Notes: generated by a model not told the origin, from the sequence alone. A stretch of 64,000 bases of DNA from Streptomyces anulatus (GCF_000721175.1 NZ_JOEZ01000035.1:62001-126000), one strand, 5' to 3'. Counted from the first letter of the stretch, positions 46,291-55,366 are shown. A program made the numbers and translations.

Positions 46291-46294
46291 CTAG
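46160..46294. repeat. Candidate interspersed repeat ending in CTAG at poxB stop
   Basis: The stretch contains TACTGGACGTACTCGGGT and GCGTCGCGACGGGGCGAACC, and ends GCGGCACTAG at the pyruvate oxidase TAG stop. The composition is unlike adjoining genes, and I recall similar sequences between Streptomyces genes. No copies were searched for. Confidence 0.4.
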
Positions 46295-48033
46295 GGGCGG
46301 GGCACGTTACGGAGGTTGGAGCGGGCCATCTGGAGCATCCGGCCCACTCCGCCGTCGAGCACGATCTTGCTGGCGGAGAGCGCGAAGCCGGTGACCATGT
46401 CTGCGCTGATCTTCGGCGGGATGGAGAGCGCGTTCGGGTCGGTGACGACGTCGACGAGCGCGGGGCCCTTGTGCTTGAACGCGTCCTTGAGCGCGCCCTG
46501 CAACTGCTTGGGCTTCTCCACGCGTACGCCGTAGGCGCCGGCCGCACGGGCGATGGCGGCGAAGTCCGGGTTCTTGTTGGTCGTGCCGTACGAGGGGAGA
46601 CCGGCCACCAGCATCTCCAACTCGACCATGCCGAGCGAGGAGTTGTTGAACAGCACCACCTTCACCGGCAGGTCGTACTGGACCAGGGTGAGGAAGTCGC
46701 CCATCAGCATGGAGAATCCGCCGTCGCCGGACATCGCGACGACCTGCCGGTTCAGGTCGGTGAACTGTGCGCCGATCGCCTGCGGCAGGGCGTTGGCCAT
46801 CGAGCCGTGGCTGAACGAACCGATGACCCGCCGCTTGCCGTTCGGCGTCAGGTAGCGCGCGGCCCAGACGTTGTTCATGCCGGTGTCGACGGTGAACACG
46901 GCGTCCTCGTCGGCCATCTCGTCCAGCACGGAGGCGACGTACTCGGGGTGGATCGGGACGTGCTTCTCGACCTTGCGGGTGTAGGCCTTGACCACACCCT
47001 CCAGGGCGTTCGCGTGCTTCTTCAGCATCCGGTCGAGGAACTTGCGGTCGGACTTGGGCTTCACCCGGGGCGTCAGACAGCGCAGGGTCTCGCGCACATC
47101 GCCCCAGACCGCGAGGTCGAGCTTGGAGCGGCGGCCGAGGTGCTCGGGGCGGACATCGACCTGGACGATCTTCACATCGTCCGGGAGGAAGGCGTTGTAC
47201 GGGAAGTCCGTGCCGAGCAGGATGAGGAGGTCGCACTCGTGCGTCGCCTCGTACGCGGCGCCGTAGCCGAGCAGACCGCTCATCCCGACGTCGTACGGAT
47301 TGTCGTACTGGATCCATTCCTTGCCGCGCAGCGCGTGCCCGACCGGCGACTTGATCTTCTCGGCGAACTCCATGACCTCGGCGTGCGCCCCGGCCGTGCC
47401 ACTGCCGCAGAACAGTGTCACCCGTTTGGCCTCGTCCACCATGCGGCAGAGCTTGTCGATCTCCTCGTCGCCGGGCCGTACGGTCGGCCGCGCGGTGACG
47501 AGGGCGTGCTCGATGGACTTCTCGGGGGCCGGCTTGGAGGCGATGTCGCCCGGCATGGTGACGACGCTGACGCCGCCGCGCCCGATGGCGTGCTGGATCG
47601 CGGTCTGGAGCAGCCGCGGCATCTGCTCCGGGTTGGAGATCATCTCGTTGTAGTGGCTGCACTCCTGGAACAGCAACTCCGGATGGGTCTCCTGGAAGTA
47701 GCCGAGGCCGATCTCGCTGGAGGGGATGTGCGAGGCGAGGGCCAGCACCGGGGCCATGGAGCGGTGCGCGTCGTACAGACCGTTGATCAGGTGCAGGTTG
47801 CCCGGGCCGCAGGAGCCGGCGCAGGCCGCGAGCGAGCCGGTGACCTGCGCTTCGGCTCCGGCCGCGAAGGCGGCGGTCTCCTCGTGCCGGACGTGGATCC
47901 AGTCGATGGCCGAGTTACGCCGGATGGCGTCCACGACGGGGTTCAGGCTGTCGCCGACGACGCCGTACAGGCGCTTGACGCCTGCCCTGGCGAGGATGTC
48001 GACGAACTGCTCCGCCACGTTCTGCTTGGCCAT
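46291..48033 (-). CDS. poxB: Pyruvate dehydrogenase (quinone)/pyruvate oxidase-type ThDP enzyme
   Basis: A 580-residue thiamine-diphosphate enzyme close to PoxB, which converts pyruvate to acetate and CO2 and passes electrons to quinone at the membrane. It has VRHEETAAFAAGAEAQVTG with catalytic Glu in the PYR domain and MSGDGGFSMLMGDFLTLVQYDLPVKVVLFNNSSLGM as the ThDP/Mg region. The E. coli C-terminal membrane-anchoring peptide is only partly recognisable. The ATG at 48033 has GGAAGG upstream. It ends in TAG at a CTAG repeat boundary. A related ThDP enzyme with another substrate is possible. Confidence 0.92.
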   Translation of the reverse strand: MAKQNVAEQFVDILARAGVKRLYGVVGDSLNPVVDAIRRNSAIDWIHVRHEETAAFAAGAEAQVTGSLAACAGSCGPGNLHLINGLYDAHRSMAPVLALASHIPSSEIGLGYFQETHPELLFQECSHYNEMISNPEQMPRLLQTAIQHAIGRGGVSVVTMPGDIASKPAPEKSIEHALVTARPTVRPGDEEIDKLCRMVDEAKRVTLFCGSGTAGAHAEVMEFAEKIKSPVGHALRGKEWIQYDNPYDVGMSGLLGYGAAYEATHECDLLILLGTDFPYNAFLPDDVKIVQVDVRPEHLGRRSKLDLAVWGDVRETLRCLTPRVKPKSDRKFLDRMLKKHANALEGVVKAYTRKVEKHVPIHPEYVASVLDEMADEDAVFTVDTGMNNVWAARYLTPNGKRRVIGSFSHGSMANALPQAIGAQFTDLNRQVVAMSGDGGFSMLMGDFLTLVQYDLPVKVVLFNNSSLGMVELEMLVAGLPSYGTTNKNPDFAAIARAAGAYGVRVEKPKQLQGALKDAFKHKGPALVDVVTDPNALSIPPKISADMVTGFALSASKIVLDGGVGRMLQMARSNLRNVPRP

Positions 48034-48084
48034 GGGTGCGCACCCTTCCTTGCCCGTGCTCCGTGCACTTCGGTTGTCCGGAGA

Positions 48085-48118
48085 CCGGAGCCCGAAACAC
48101 CGTTTCGCCGGGCTCCGG
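48085..48118. terminator. Terminator hairpin between PP2C-like gene and poxB
   Basis: CCGGAGCCCG (48085-48094) pairs with 48109-48118 and GAAAC/GTTTC extends the inner stem. It lies 27 nt after the PP2C-like stop and 50 nt before the poxB start on the minus strand. Confidence 0.7.
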
Positions 48119-48144
48119 GATCCATCAACCCACGGCGTGCGTGG

Positions 48145-50217
48145 TTACGCCTCCCAGACGGCGGCGCAGGTGCGGTCGTCGGCGTACCCCTTGATCCGGA
48201 GCTGGGTGTCGGCGAGGAAGGCGGGCAGTCCGGGCGGTCCTGAACTCCCCCAGCGCTCGGCGAGCTCGCCGGGGAGTGCCGGCTCGCCGCGCATCGGCTC
48301 GGCGAGTCCGTCGCTGCACAGCATCAGCGTGTCGCCGGGTCGCGCCACGGAGGCCCGGAAGCGGAAGGGCTCGGCGGGCGGCTGGGCGGGCCCTTCGGCG
48401 GACGGGGAAGGCGCCGCGGTGATCTGGAGATCCGTGGTCAGCCGGTCCCCGTCCGGGCCCTCCTCCCGCTCGTCTCCCTGCTGCGGGTTGCCGCTCTCCG
48501 GGATGACGGGCTCCAGGTCCTGCCAGAGTCCGTCGCGGAGGCGGAAGAGGCCGCCGCTGCCGCCGCCGAAGAAGACTCGCGTGCGGCAGTCGGGGTCGGC
48601 GGGCAGCAGGAGGCAGCGGAGGTTCGCGGTGTACGCGTCCGGTTCGACGCCGAGTTCGGCGGCGCGGGCGCGCAGCTTGCCGTACGTTCGGTCGGTGAGC
48701 CGGTGCAGCCCGGACTTCAGGTCGCCCCGGCGGCCCGCTCTTATGTCCTCGGAGAGCCGGACGTGGCTGCGGGCGACGGCCCCGCCGATCCAGCGGCAGG
48801 CATCGGCCGCGGCGAGGTGCGCCGCTTCACCGGCCCGCCTGCCGCCGGCCACGGCGACGAGGACGAGGGCGCTCTCGGCGGCCCCGAAACGGGCGGTGAG
48901 CAGCCCGTCGCGCCGGGGCTCGCCCCGGAAGCGGGCGGAGTCGCCGCGTACGGACGCGGAGCGCAGGGTGTACGTCCCGTACCGCGCGCCGTCCAGGACG
49001 GTGTCGGGGACGAGGCCCTCCAGGTTCTCCGAGGTGGCGGAGGGCAGGGCGGCGGGCTCGGCGTCGTAGGTGGGCGGCCGGTCCCCGAGGTGCCCCACGG
49101 CCGGCCGGCCGTCGGCGGCGAGGTCCGGCGGAAGTCCGTGCAGGGCGCTGGGGCCGGGTGCGAGGGCGGGCTCGGGCCGTTCCGGTGCGCGCGGCGCGGC
49201 GAACGTCCGGGGCCCCGGCTGCCCGGCGGGCGCCTCCCAGGGGGCGGGGAAGACCGGGGTGCGGGGTGCGGGCGGAGAGGCGAGCGGGGCAGAGGGCGGC
49301 GATACGGGCGGGGGCGACGGCGGTACGAGGGTGGCAGCCGGGACCGGTGTGGCGACCGAGGCGGGACCGGCGTCCGGGGCGGGACCAACAGCCCGGTCGG
49401 CACCGGCGGCAGGGGCGGGACCAACAGCCCGGTCGGGACCGGCAGCCGGGGCGGGACCGGCAGCCCGGTCGGGACCGGCGGTCGGCCCAAGCCCAGGCAC
49501 CGGCCCACGCCCAGGCACCGGCTCCGGCACCGGTACGGCAGAAGCAGCCGGTCCAGGCTCCAGCTCCGTCTCCGGGTCGCGCTTCACATACAGGTCCCAG
49601 GCCGACCGCGGGTCCGGCATGTGCTCCGGGGCCGGGTCCGAGCCCGCCGGCGGAACCGGGTCCGGGCCTGGGGCCGGAGCCGCCGCCTGAACCGGGCCCA
49701 GGCCCACTGCCTGGCCCGGGTCCGGGTCCGGATCCGCTGCCGGAGCCGGGTCCGGGCCTGGGGCCGGAACCGGGCCCATGGCTTCTGCCAGGCCGGGTTC
49801 CGGGGCCGCTGCCGGAGCCGGGGCCACTGCCGAGCCCTCGTCCGGGACCGGATCCGGGCCCCGGTCCGAGACCCGGTCCGGGCCTCGCTGCGCCACCACG
49901 GACCGGCTCCGCTCCGGCGGCCGGTACGCACCGGCGTACGGGTCCGCGTCGCGGTCCTCGTCCCGGTCCGCGTCGCGGTCCTCGTCCCGGTCCTCGAACG
50001 GGTCCTCGTACGCTGACGCGTACGGGTCCCGGACGGTCTCGCGCACGGTGTCCCGGAGGTCGTCCACCGACGTGCTCACCGTGTTCGACACGGAGTCGAA
50101 GCGGTCGTCGAGGCTGTCGGCCGCCGTGCTGGGACCGGTGTCCTGCGCGGTCTCGTCGTACAGCTTGCGCCACCAGTCGTCCTCGTGGGCGGCGGGCTTC
50201 TCCCCCTGCTGACTCAT
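48145..50217 (-). CDS. PP2C-like protein with long Pro-rich region (degenerate phosphatase)
   Basis: A 690-residue protein. The N-terminus WWRKLYDETAQD is followed by an EDRDEDRDAD charged repeat, then a 300-residue Pro/Ala/Asp low-complexity region with PAPGPDPAP and AGPDRAVGP repeats. A PP2C-like domain occupies about 440-690. In place of the metal-binding DGMGGH motif it has AVAGGRRAG, while the later CSDGLAEPM Asp is kept. One metal site therefore looks lost, and it may be a pseudophosphatase scaffold. I chose the ATG at 50217 (MSQQGEKP). Its repeats produce long antisense open frames that are not genes. Confidence 0.82.
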   Translation of the reverse strand: MSQQGEKPAAHEDDWWRKLYDETAQDTGPSTAADSLDDRFDSVSNTVSTSVDDLRDTVRETVRDPYASAYEDPFEDRDEDRDADRDEDRDADPYAGAYRPPERSRSVVAQRGPDRVSDRGPDPVPDEGSAVAPAPAAAPEPGLAEAMGPVPAPGPDPAPAADPDPDPGQAVGLGPVQAAAPAPGPDPVPPAGSDPAPEHMPDPRSAWDLYVKRDPETELEPGPAASAVPVPEPVPGRGPVPGLGPTAGPDRAAGPAPAAGPDRAVGPAPAAGADRAVGPAPDAGPASVATPVPAATLVPPSPPPVSPPSAPLASPPAPRTPVFPAPWEAPAGQPGPRTFAAPRAPERPEPALAPGPSALHGLPPDLAADGRPAVGHLGDRPPTYDAEPAALPSATSENLEGLVPDTVLDGARYGTYTLRSASVRGDSARFRGEPRRDGLLTARFGAAESALVLVAVAGGRRAGEAAHLAAADACRWIGGAVARSHVRLSEDIRAGRRGDLKSGLHRLTDRTYGKLRARAAELGVEPDAYTANLRCLLLPADPDCRTRVFFGGGSGGLFRLRDGLWQDLEPVIPESGNPQQGDEREEGPDGDRLTTDLQITAAPSPSAEGPAQPPAEPFRFRASVARPGDTLMLCSDGLAEPMRGEPALPGELAERWGSSGPPGLPAFLADTQLRIKGYADDRTCAAVWEA

Positions 50218-50414
50218 GCCCTTATTGTCCACCGCGAAGGCGGCCCGAAAACGGGGCACCAGGAAAATACGGCCCGTGAACAAGGTCCGCCGGGCGGCCC
50301 CACCCTCCACGGGAAGGACGCCCGGCGGACCGTTCGGAATGATCGACATGTCGGTGTTTCAGCCGTTCGTATGCCCAGTCGATCACCGGTTCAGCGGCCC
50401 TCCGGGCCAGCGCT

Positions 50415-50804
50415 TCAGCGCACGGCGCACGCGTCGTTGACGGTCCGGACGACGGAGTTGCCGTTCGCGTCGGTCAGTTCCGTGCGCAGCGTGACGGACT
50501 TGCCGGCGGCGTCCGCGTGATCGACGGTGGCGGTCCAGCGGCCGCACTGCCGCGCGGTGGTGGCCGTGTGCCAGGTCTCGCTGCCGTCGTGTCTGAAGGA
50601 GACCTTCGCGCCGGTGAGTTCGCCGGGAGTGTATCCGCCGTGGCCGGTCGCACCGAGCCCGATCTTCCGGCCGTTCTCAGCGGGCACGGTCTTCATCCCG
50701 TCCTCCGGCACGTCGTGGCGCGGGAAGAGCAGCGGGAGGACGGCGAGCACGGCGAGCACGGCGGCGGTCGCCGCTCCGAGTGCCGTACGCGATATCGGGC
50801 GCAT
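50415..50804 (-). CDS. Membrane-anchored small beta-sandwich hypothetical protein
   Basis: A 129-residue protein with one N-terminal hydrophobic segment (ALGAATAAVLAVLAVLPLLF, about 8-27). The rest resembles the C-terminal beta-sandwich of secreted subtilases (VSFRHDGSETWHTATTARQCGRWTATVDH...TLRTELTDANGNSVVRTV). It has two Cys. It may be a free-standing accessory domain or the surviving end of a larger protease gene, but a good RBS (GGGGGAG) and signal argue for a real small gene. It is divergent from the TrmB/LuxR regulator. Confidence 0.7.
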   Translation of the reverse strand: MRPISRTALGAATAAVLAVLAVLPLLFPRHDVPEDGMKTVPAENGRKIGLGATGHGGYTPGELTGAKVSFRHDGSETWHTATTARQCGRWTATVDHADAAGKSVTLRTELTDANGNSVVRTVNDACAVR

Positions 50805-51013
50805 CGCTCCCCCCAGGTCAATCCGTAACGAAACAGCCCAAGAGGCCTCATCCCGGAGGCTGTTGGTGCTGCGGTGGCGCCACAGTGGCAGAGGTGCCAG
50901 AGGTACAGGGGATGATGTGGGCGGCGGGTTCACGCCGTGGCCCTTTCCCGCCACCCGGGACCCGCCGCAGGGGCGCCGTGATGCGCGATCACCACATCCG
51001 GGGAGGTCGGAGA

Positions 51014-52006
51014 ATGCTGGGGGCGATAGGTCTCGACGAGAGACAGGAAACCGCGTACCGCGCGCTCGTCGCGGCGGGGGCCGCCGAGCTCACCGATCTC
51101 GCGCACCGGCTGGCACTGTCCGAGGCGGACGCCGAACGCGTGCTGCGACGGCTGGAGCGGCAGGGCCTGGCCGCCCGGTCCTCGGCCCGGCCGGGCCGCT
51201 GGGTGGCGGCGCCGCCCGGTGTGGCGCTGGGCGCGCTGCTGATCCAGCAGCGGCACGAGCTGGAGCAGGCGGAGCAGGCGTCCGCGCTGCTGGCCGAGGA
51301 GTACCGGGCCGAGGCGAGCGAACCGGCGGTGCACGATCTGGTGGAGGTGGTGACGGGGGCGGGCGCCGTCGCGCAGCGCTTCCACCAGCTGCAGCTGGGC
51401 GCGGTGTCCGAGGTGTGTGCGCTGGTGACGGGCAAGCCGATCGCGGTGACCGGGATGGAGAACGAGTCCGAGGAGCGGGCGACCTCGCGCGGGGTGAGCT
51501 ACCGGGTGGTGGTCGAGCGCGAGGTGCTGTCGACGCCGTTCGGGATCCTGGAGCTGTCGGCGGCGCTGAGCCGGGACGAGCAGTGCCGGGTGGTGGACCG
51601 GGTGCCGACGAAGCTGGTGGTCGCCGACGGGAGCCTCGCGATGGTCCCGCTGACCGGTCGCGGCGAGGAGCCCGCCGCCCTGGTCGTGCACGCCAGCGGT
51701 CTGCTGGAGTCGCTGATGGGCCTTTTCGAGGTGGTGTGGCGGGAGGCGATGCCGCTGCGGCTGGGTGAGGGCGGCGGCGGGGTGCGCGAGGACGGGGTCG
51801 GGCCGGATCCGACGGACCTGGAGATCCTGTCGCTGCTGCTGGCGGGGCTGACGGACGCCAGTGTGGCCAAGCAGCTGGATCTGGGGCTTCGGACCGTGCA
51901 GCGCCGGGTCAAGGGCCTGATGGAACTGACCGGGGTCTCGACGCGGCTCCAGCTGGGCTGGCATGCGTACGAGCGTGGCTGGGTGGCCCGTACCGAACCG
52001 GTCTGA
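51014..52006 (+). CDS. TrmB-like/LuxR-type helix-turn-helix regulator
   Basis: A 330-residue regulator. It has an N-terminal TrmB-like winged helix (MLGAIGLDERQETAYRALVAAGAAELTDLAHRL...ERVLRRLERQGLAARS), a central sensor region, and a C-terminal LuxR HTH (DPTDLEILSLLLAGLTDASVAKQLDLGLRTVQRRVKGLMEL). This two-HTH architecture is common in Streptomyces. The ATG at 51014 follows GGGAGG. Target genes are unknown. A small DUF456 gene follows on the same strand after 122 bp. Confidence 0.88.
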   Translation: MLGAIGLDERQETAYRALVAAGAAELTDLAHRLALSEADAERVLRRLERQGLAARSSARPGRWVAAPPGVALGALLIQQRHELEQAEQASALLAEEYRAEASEPAVHDLVEVVTGAGAVAQRFHQLQLGAVSEVCALVTGKPIAVTGMENESEERATSRGVSYRVVVEREVLSTPFGILELSAALSRDEQCRVVDRVPTKLVVADGSLAMVPLTGRGEEPAALVVHASGLLESLMGLFEVVWREAMPLRLGEGGGGVREDGVGPDPTDLEILSLLLAGLTDASVAKQLDLGLRTVQRRVKGLMELTGVSTRLQLGWHAYERGWVARTEPV

Positions 52007-52128
52007 GGCGTCATCGGCATCGGCCCGAGGCCTCATCGCCGCGGGTCGCCGGGGGTCGCCAGGGGTCGCCGGGGGTCGCCTGGGTGCGCTGACGGGCGGA
52101 GCGGGGCACTCTCCGGCAGGCTGGTCAG

Positions 52129-52611
52129 ATGAGTGTGTGGCAGCTCGTCGCCGTGGGCCTGGTCATGCTGCTGGGTCTGGTCGGGGTGCTGGTGCCGGGC
52201 GTGCCGGGTCAGGCGATCGTCTGGGCGGCGGTGCTGTGGTGGGCGCTGACGGACATGACGCCGGCCGCCTGGGGCGTCCTGATCGGTGCGACGGCTCTGA
52301 TGCTGCTCAACCAGGCCCTCAAAGTGCTCCTGCCGCCGCGCCGGCCCGGTGAGTCGGGGGCGCCCCGCCGGACCTTGATGATCGGCGGGGTCGCGGGGAT
52401 CGTGGGCTTCTTCGTGGTGCCCGTGGTGGGCGGGATCCTCGGGTACGTGGGGGCCATCTTCGGCGCGGAGCGGCTGCGGCTGGGCAGTCGCGGCGCGGGC
52501 TGGGCCTCGGTGCGCTCGGTGATGCGGGCGACGGGCTACGCGGTGCTGGTGGAGCTGTTCTGCTGCCTGCTGGTGGCCGGCGCCTGGCTGGGCGCGCTGA
52601 TGTGGGCCTGA
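52129..52611 (+). CDS. DUF456 domain-containing membrane protein
   Basis: A 160-residue membrane protein with about four helices (VGLVMLLGLVGVLVPGVPGQAIVWAAVLWW, GVLIGATALMLLNQAL, MIGGVAGIVGFFVVPVVGGILGYVGAIFGAE, AVLVELFCCLLVAGAWLGALMW). The PGVPG and Gly-rich central motif define DUF456. Function is unknown. CAGGCT lies 6 nt before the ATG, so it may be leaderless. The stop codon lies in the first unit of a tandem repeat. Confidence 0.88.
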   Translation: MSVWQLVAVGLVMLLGLVGVLVPGVPGQAIVWAAVLWWALTDMTPAAWGVLIGATALMLLNQALKVLLPPRRPGESGAPRRTLMIGGVAGIVGFFVVPVVGGILGYVGAIFGAERLRLGSRGAGWASVRSVMRATGYAVLVELFCCLLVAGAWLGALMWA

Positions 52612-52744
52612 CACGGTGATCCGGGCGTGACGCGGTGATCCGAGCCCCGACATGGTGTCCTGGCCCGACACGGTGATCCGAGCCCGACGCGGTGTCCTGG
52701 CCCGACACGGTGTCCGCGCCCGACACGGTGATCCGGCCTGACGC
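52607..52744. repeat. Degenerate tandem repeat, about 8 units of 17-20 bp
   Basis: Units of the form CCCGACACGGTG(A)TCCGxG repeat with drift between the DUF456 stop and the ada-alkA gene. The first unit includes the DUF456 TGA. The units do not look like a CRISPR because there are no spacers. Confidence 0.75.
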
Positions 52745-52768
52745 GAGCGCCCTCGGCGGTGGGATCAG

Positions 52769-54142
52769 TCAGCCCGGGACCGCCGCCCCCGTCGCTTCCA
52801 GGTGGCGTACGGCGTAGGAGCGCCACGGCCTCCACCGCTCCGCGCCCGGCGTTCCGTACGGGTCCACGTCGGGATCGCCGAGCGCCCGCATCCGGATCAG
52901 CGCGGCGGTGCTCCGGCCGATGCCTGGCAGTGTCAGCAGCGTTCGTTCCGCCTCGTCCCGGTCGGCCCCCGCGTCCAGCCGCAGCCGGCCGTCGGCGAGC
53001 GCGGCGGCCAGGGCCGCGAGCGCCGGGTCCTCGGCGGAACCGGCGAGCACGTCCGGCTCCGGGAACACATGGGTGAGCCCGCCGCACGGGACGTCCAGCG
53101 CCTTCCCGTACCGCTCGACCAGTTCCCCGGCGTCCGCGCGCCCCACCAGGGTCCGCACCGCGGCCTCCTCCGGGTCGGCCGCGCCCGGCGAGCGCAGCCC
53201 GGGGCGGGCGGTGACCAGCGGGGCGAGCCGGGGGTCGGCGCCCAGCGCCTCGTCCACGGCGTACGGATCGGCGTCCAGGTCGAACAGCCGGCGGACCCGC
53301 TGGACGGCGGTGGTCAGATCGCGCAGGTCGGTGAGCTGGATCCGGGCCTCCAGCCAGGGGCCGCCGGGCGAGGCCTCGTCGACCGCGACGAGCCCCGTCC
53401 CGTACGGCAGTCGCAAGGTGCGCCGGTAGGTGCGCCGGCCGGGCGGGCCCGCCAGCTCCTCGATCCGGGTGACCGCCTCGGCGGCCAACAGGTCGAACAG
53501 GGCTGCGGTGGCGTACGGGCCCCGATGGGCGAGCCGCAGCGGGATCCCGGCCCGCATCCCCTCGTGGCGTCCGCCACCGAGCCCCGTACCGGCCTCGGTG
53601 CGCAGGGCGCTGGGGGTCCGGGCGTAGATCTGCCGGATGGTGTCGTTGAACTGCCGGACACTGGCGAACCCGGCGGCGAAGGCGATCTCGGTGACCGGAA
53701 GACCGGTGGTCTGGAGGAGCACCCGGGCGGTGTGGGCGCGCTGAGCCCGGGCGAGCGCGACGGGTCCCGCGCCCAGCTCGGCGTTGAGCTGGCGCTGGAC
53801 CTGCCGGGCGCTGTAGCCGAGTCGCCCGGCGAGTCCGGGGACGCCTTCGCGGTCGACGACGCCGTCGCCGATCAGCCGCATCGCCCGGCCGACGACGTCC
53901 GCGCGGACGTTCCACTCGGCGGAGCCGGGCACGGCGTCCGGACGGCAGCGGCGGCAGGCCCGGAAGCCGCCCGCCTGGGCCGCCGCCGCGGTGGGGTAGA
54001 AGCGCACGTTGGCACGTTTGGGGGTGACGGCGGGGCAGCTCGGCCGGCAGTAGATGCCGGTGGTCACGACGGCGAAGAAGAACGCTCCGTCGAACCGTGC
54101 GTCGCGGCTGCTCACCGCCTCGTACCTGGTCCGTTCGTCCAT
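52769..54142 (-). CDS. alkA: Ada-AlkA fusion: DNA methylation sensor and 3-methyladenine glycosylase
   Basis: A 457-residue fusion. The N-terminal Ada-like zinc module has TTGIYCRPSC (methyl-acceptor Cys at about 34) and CRRCRP as zinc ligands. An AraC-type HTH follows (LAGRLGYSARQVQRQLNAEL...ITEIAFAAGFASVRQFNDTI-like). The C-terminal half is the AlkA N-domain plus HhH-GPD glycosylase with LLTLPGIGRSTAALIRMRALGDPDVDP, in which the catalytic Asp is conserved. It would both sense methyl damage and remove alkylated purines. ATG 54142 (or GTG 54145). Confidence 0.93.
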   Translation of the reverse strand: MDERTRYEAVSSRDARFDGAFFFAVVTTGIYCRPSCPAVTPKRANVRFYPTAAAAQAGGFRACRRCRPDAVPGSAEWNVRADVVGRAMRLIGDGVVDREGVPGLAGRLGYSARQVQRQLNAELGAGPVALARAQRAHTARVLLQTTGLPVTEIAFAAGFASVRQFNDTIRQIYARTPSALRTEAGTGLGGGRHEGMRAGIPLRLAHRGPYATAALFDLLAAEAVTRIEELAGPPGRRTYRRTLRLPYGTGLVAVDEASPGGPWLEARIQLTDLRDLTTAVQRVRRLFDLDADPYAVDEALGADPRLAPLVTARPGLRSPGAADPEEAAVRTLVGRADAGELVERYGKALDVPCGGLTHVFPEPDVLAGSAEDPALAALAAALADGRLRLDAGADRDEAERTLLTLPGIGRSTAALIRMRALGDPDVDPYGTPGAERWRPWRSYAVRHLEATGAAVPG

Positions 54143-54214
54143 CACACCGTCCAGTGTGCGGCAGCCGGGGCCGCCGCACCGGCGGAATTCGGACGTCCAG
54201 CCCGTGCGCCCCGG

Positions 54215-55366
54215 CTACCGCACCCGGCCGCGCTTGGCCTGCATGGCCGCGCGCCCCTCCGCGCCCTTGCGCTTCCAGTCCCGCAGGATCTCGGCGCGCA
54301 TCCGGGCATCGGTCTTGGCGGCGATCCGCTGGTTCTCACGGATCAGCTTGCGGTAGCTGGCGAGCCGCCGCTCGGGCAGGACCCCGGCCTCCAGTGCCCC
54401 GAGCACGGCGCAGCCCGGTTCGGCCTCGTGGGCGCAGTCGTGGAACCGGCACCGCCCGGCCAGCTCCTCGATCTCGGAGAACACCTCACCGACCCCGGTC
54501 GCGGCGTCGAAGAGGCCGACGCCGCGGAGCCCGGGGGTGTCGATGAGGACGCCCCCGTGCGGCAGGAGCAGGAGGTTGCGGGTCGTGGTGGTGTGCCGGC
54601 CCTTGCCGTCGACGTCACGGGCGGCCCGCACCTCCATCACGTCCATGCCGAGCAGGGTGTTGGCCAGGGTGGACTTGCCCGCACCGGAGATGCCGAGCAG
54701 CACGCTCGTACCGCCGGAGACGACGGCCCCGAGGACGTCGAGCCCCTCGCCCGTGGTGGAGCTGACGGGCAGCACCTGGACGCCAGGGGCGACCGCCTCG
54801 ACGTCCTGGACCAGGTGGGACACGGTGACCGCGTCGGGCACCAGGTCCGCCTTGGTGAGCAGCACGATCGGCTCAGGGCGGTGGCCCGTGTCATGGCCGT
54901 CGCCGAGCAGCGCGGCGCCGCCGGAGCTGGACAGAGCGAGCGCGAGGAAGCGCTCCAGACGGCCGAGGTCCAGCTCGACGGCGAGCGAGACACAGATGGC
55001 GATGTGGTCGATGTTGGTGGCCAGCACCTGGCCCTCGGAGCGTTCCGAGGAGCTGGAGCGGACGAAAGCGGTGCGGCGGGGCAGCAGCGTACGGACGAAC
55101 AGCGGGTCGCCGTCCGCGTCGAGCGCCACCCAGTCGCCGGTGCAGACGATCCGCATCGGGTCACGGGGCACCACGAACGCGGTGTCGGCGCGTACGAGGC
55201 CGTCGGCGGTGATCACGTCGCACTGGCCGCGGTCCACCCGCACGACCCGCCCCGGCACGAACCCCTGCGCGGCGTACGGGGAGAAAGCAGCCGTCCAGTC
55301 CTCGTCCCAGCCGTACGGAGCCAGCGGGTGTGAGGAGGAAGGAGCGGAGAGAAACGAGAAAGACAA
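54215..55366 (-). CDS. rsgA: Ribosome small subunit-dependent GTPase A
   Basis: A 383-residue circularly permuted GTPase that checks 30S maturation. It has an OB domain (GRVVRVDRGQCDVITADG), G4 LLTKADLV, G1 GISGAGKSTLANTL, G2 TTTTRNL, G3 DTPGLRG, and a C-terminal zinc knuckle (CRFHDCAHEAEPGC). I chose the TTG start at 55366 (protein SFSFLSAPSSSHPLAPYGW) because AAGGG precedes it and homologues begin there. Upstream sequence in the same frame is not conserved-looking. A 23-codon ORF precedes it in the leader. Confidence 0.9.
   Translation of the reverse strand: MSFSFLSAPSSSHPLAPYGWDEDWTAAFSPYAAQGFVPGRVVRVDRGQCDVITADGLVRADTAFVVPRDPMRIVCTGDWVALDADGDPLFVRTLLPRRTAFVRSSSSERSEGQVLATNIDHIAICVSLAVELDLGRLERFLALALSSSGGAALLGDGHDTGHRPEPIVLLTKADLVPDAVTVSHLVQDVEAVAPGVQVLPVSSTTGEGLDVLGAVVSGGTSVLLGISGAGKSTLANTLLGMDVMEVRAARDVDGKGRHTTTTRNLLLLPHGGVLIDTPGLRGVGLFDAATGVGEVFSEIEELAGRCRFHDCAHEAEPGCAVLGALEAGVLPERRLASYRKLIRENQRIAAKTDARMRAEILRDWKRKGAEGRAAMQAKRGRVR

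Noticed and set aside
48827..50279. Long plus- and minus-strand frames inside the Pro-rich region of the PP2C-like gene
   Set aside because: Their translations are Arg/Pro/Gly low complexity with no start or RBS, caused by the repeat bias.
52607..52744. Tandem units considered as CRISPR or REP array
   Set aside because: No unique spacers and no cas genes. Units drift as a simple degenerate tandem repeat.
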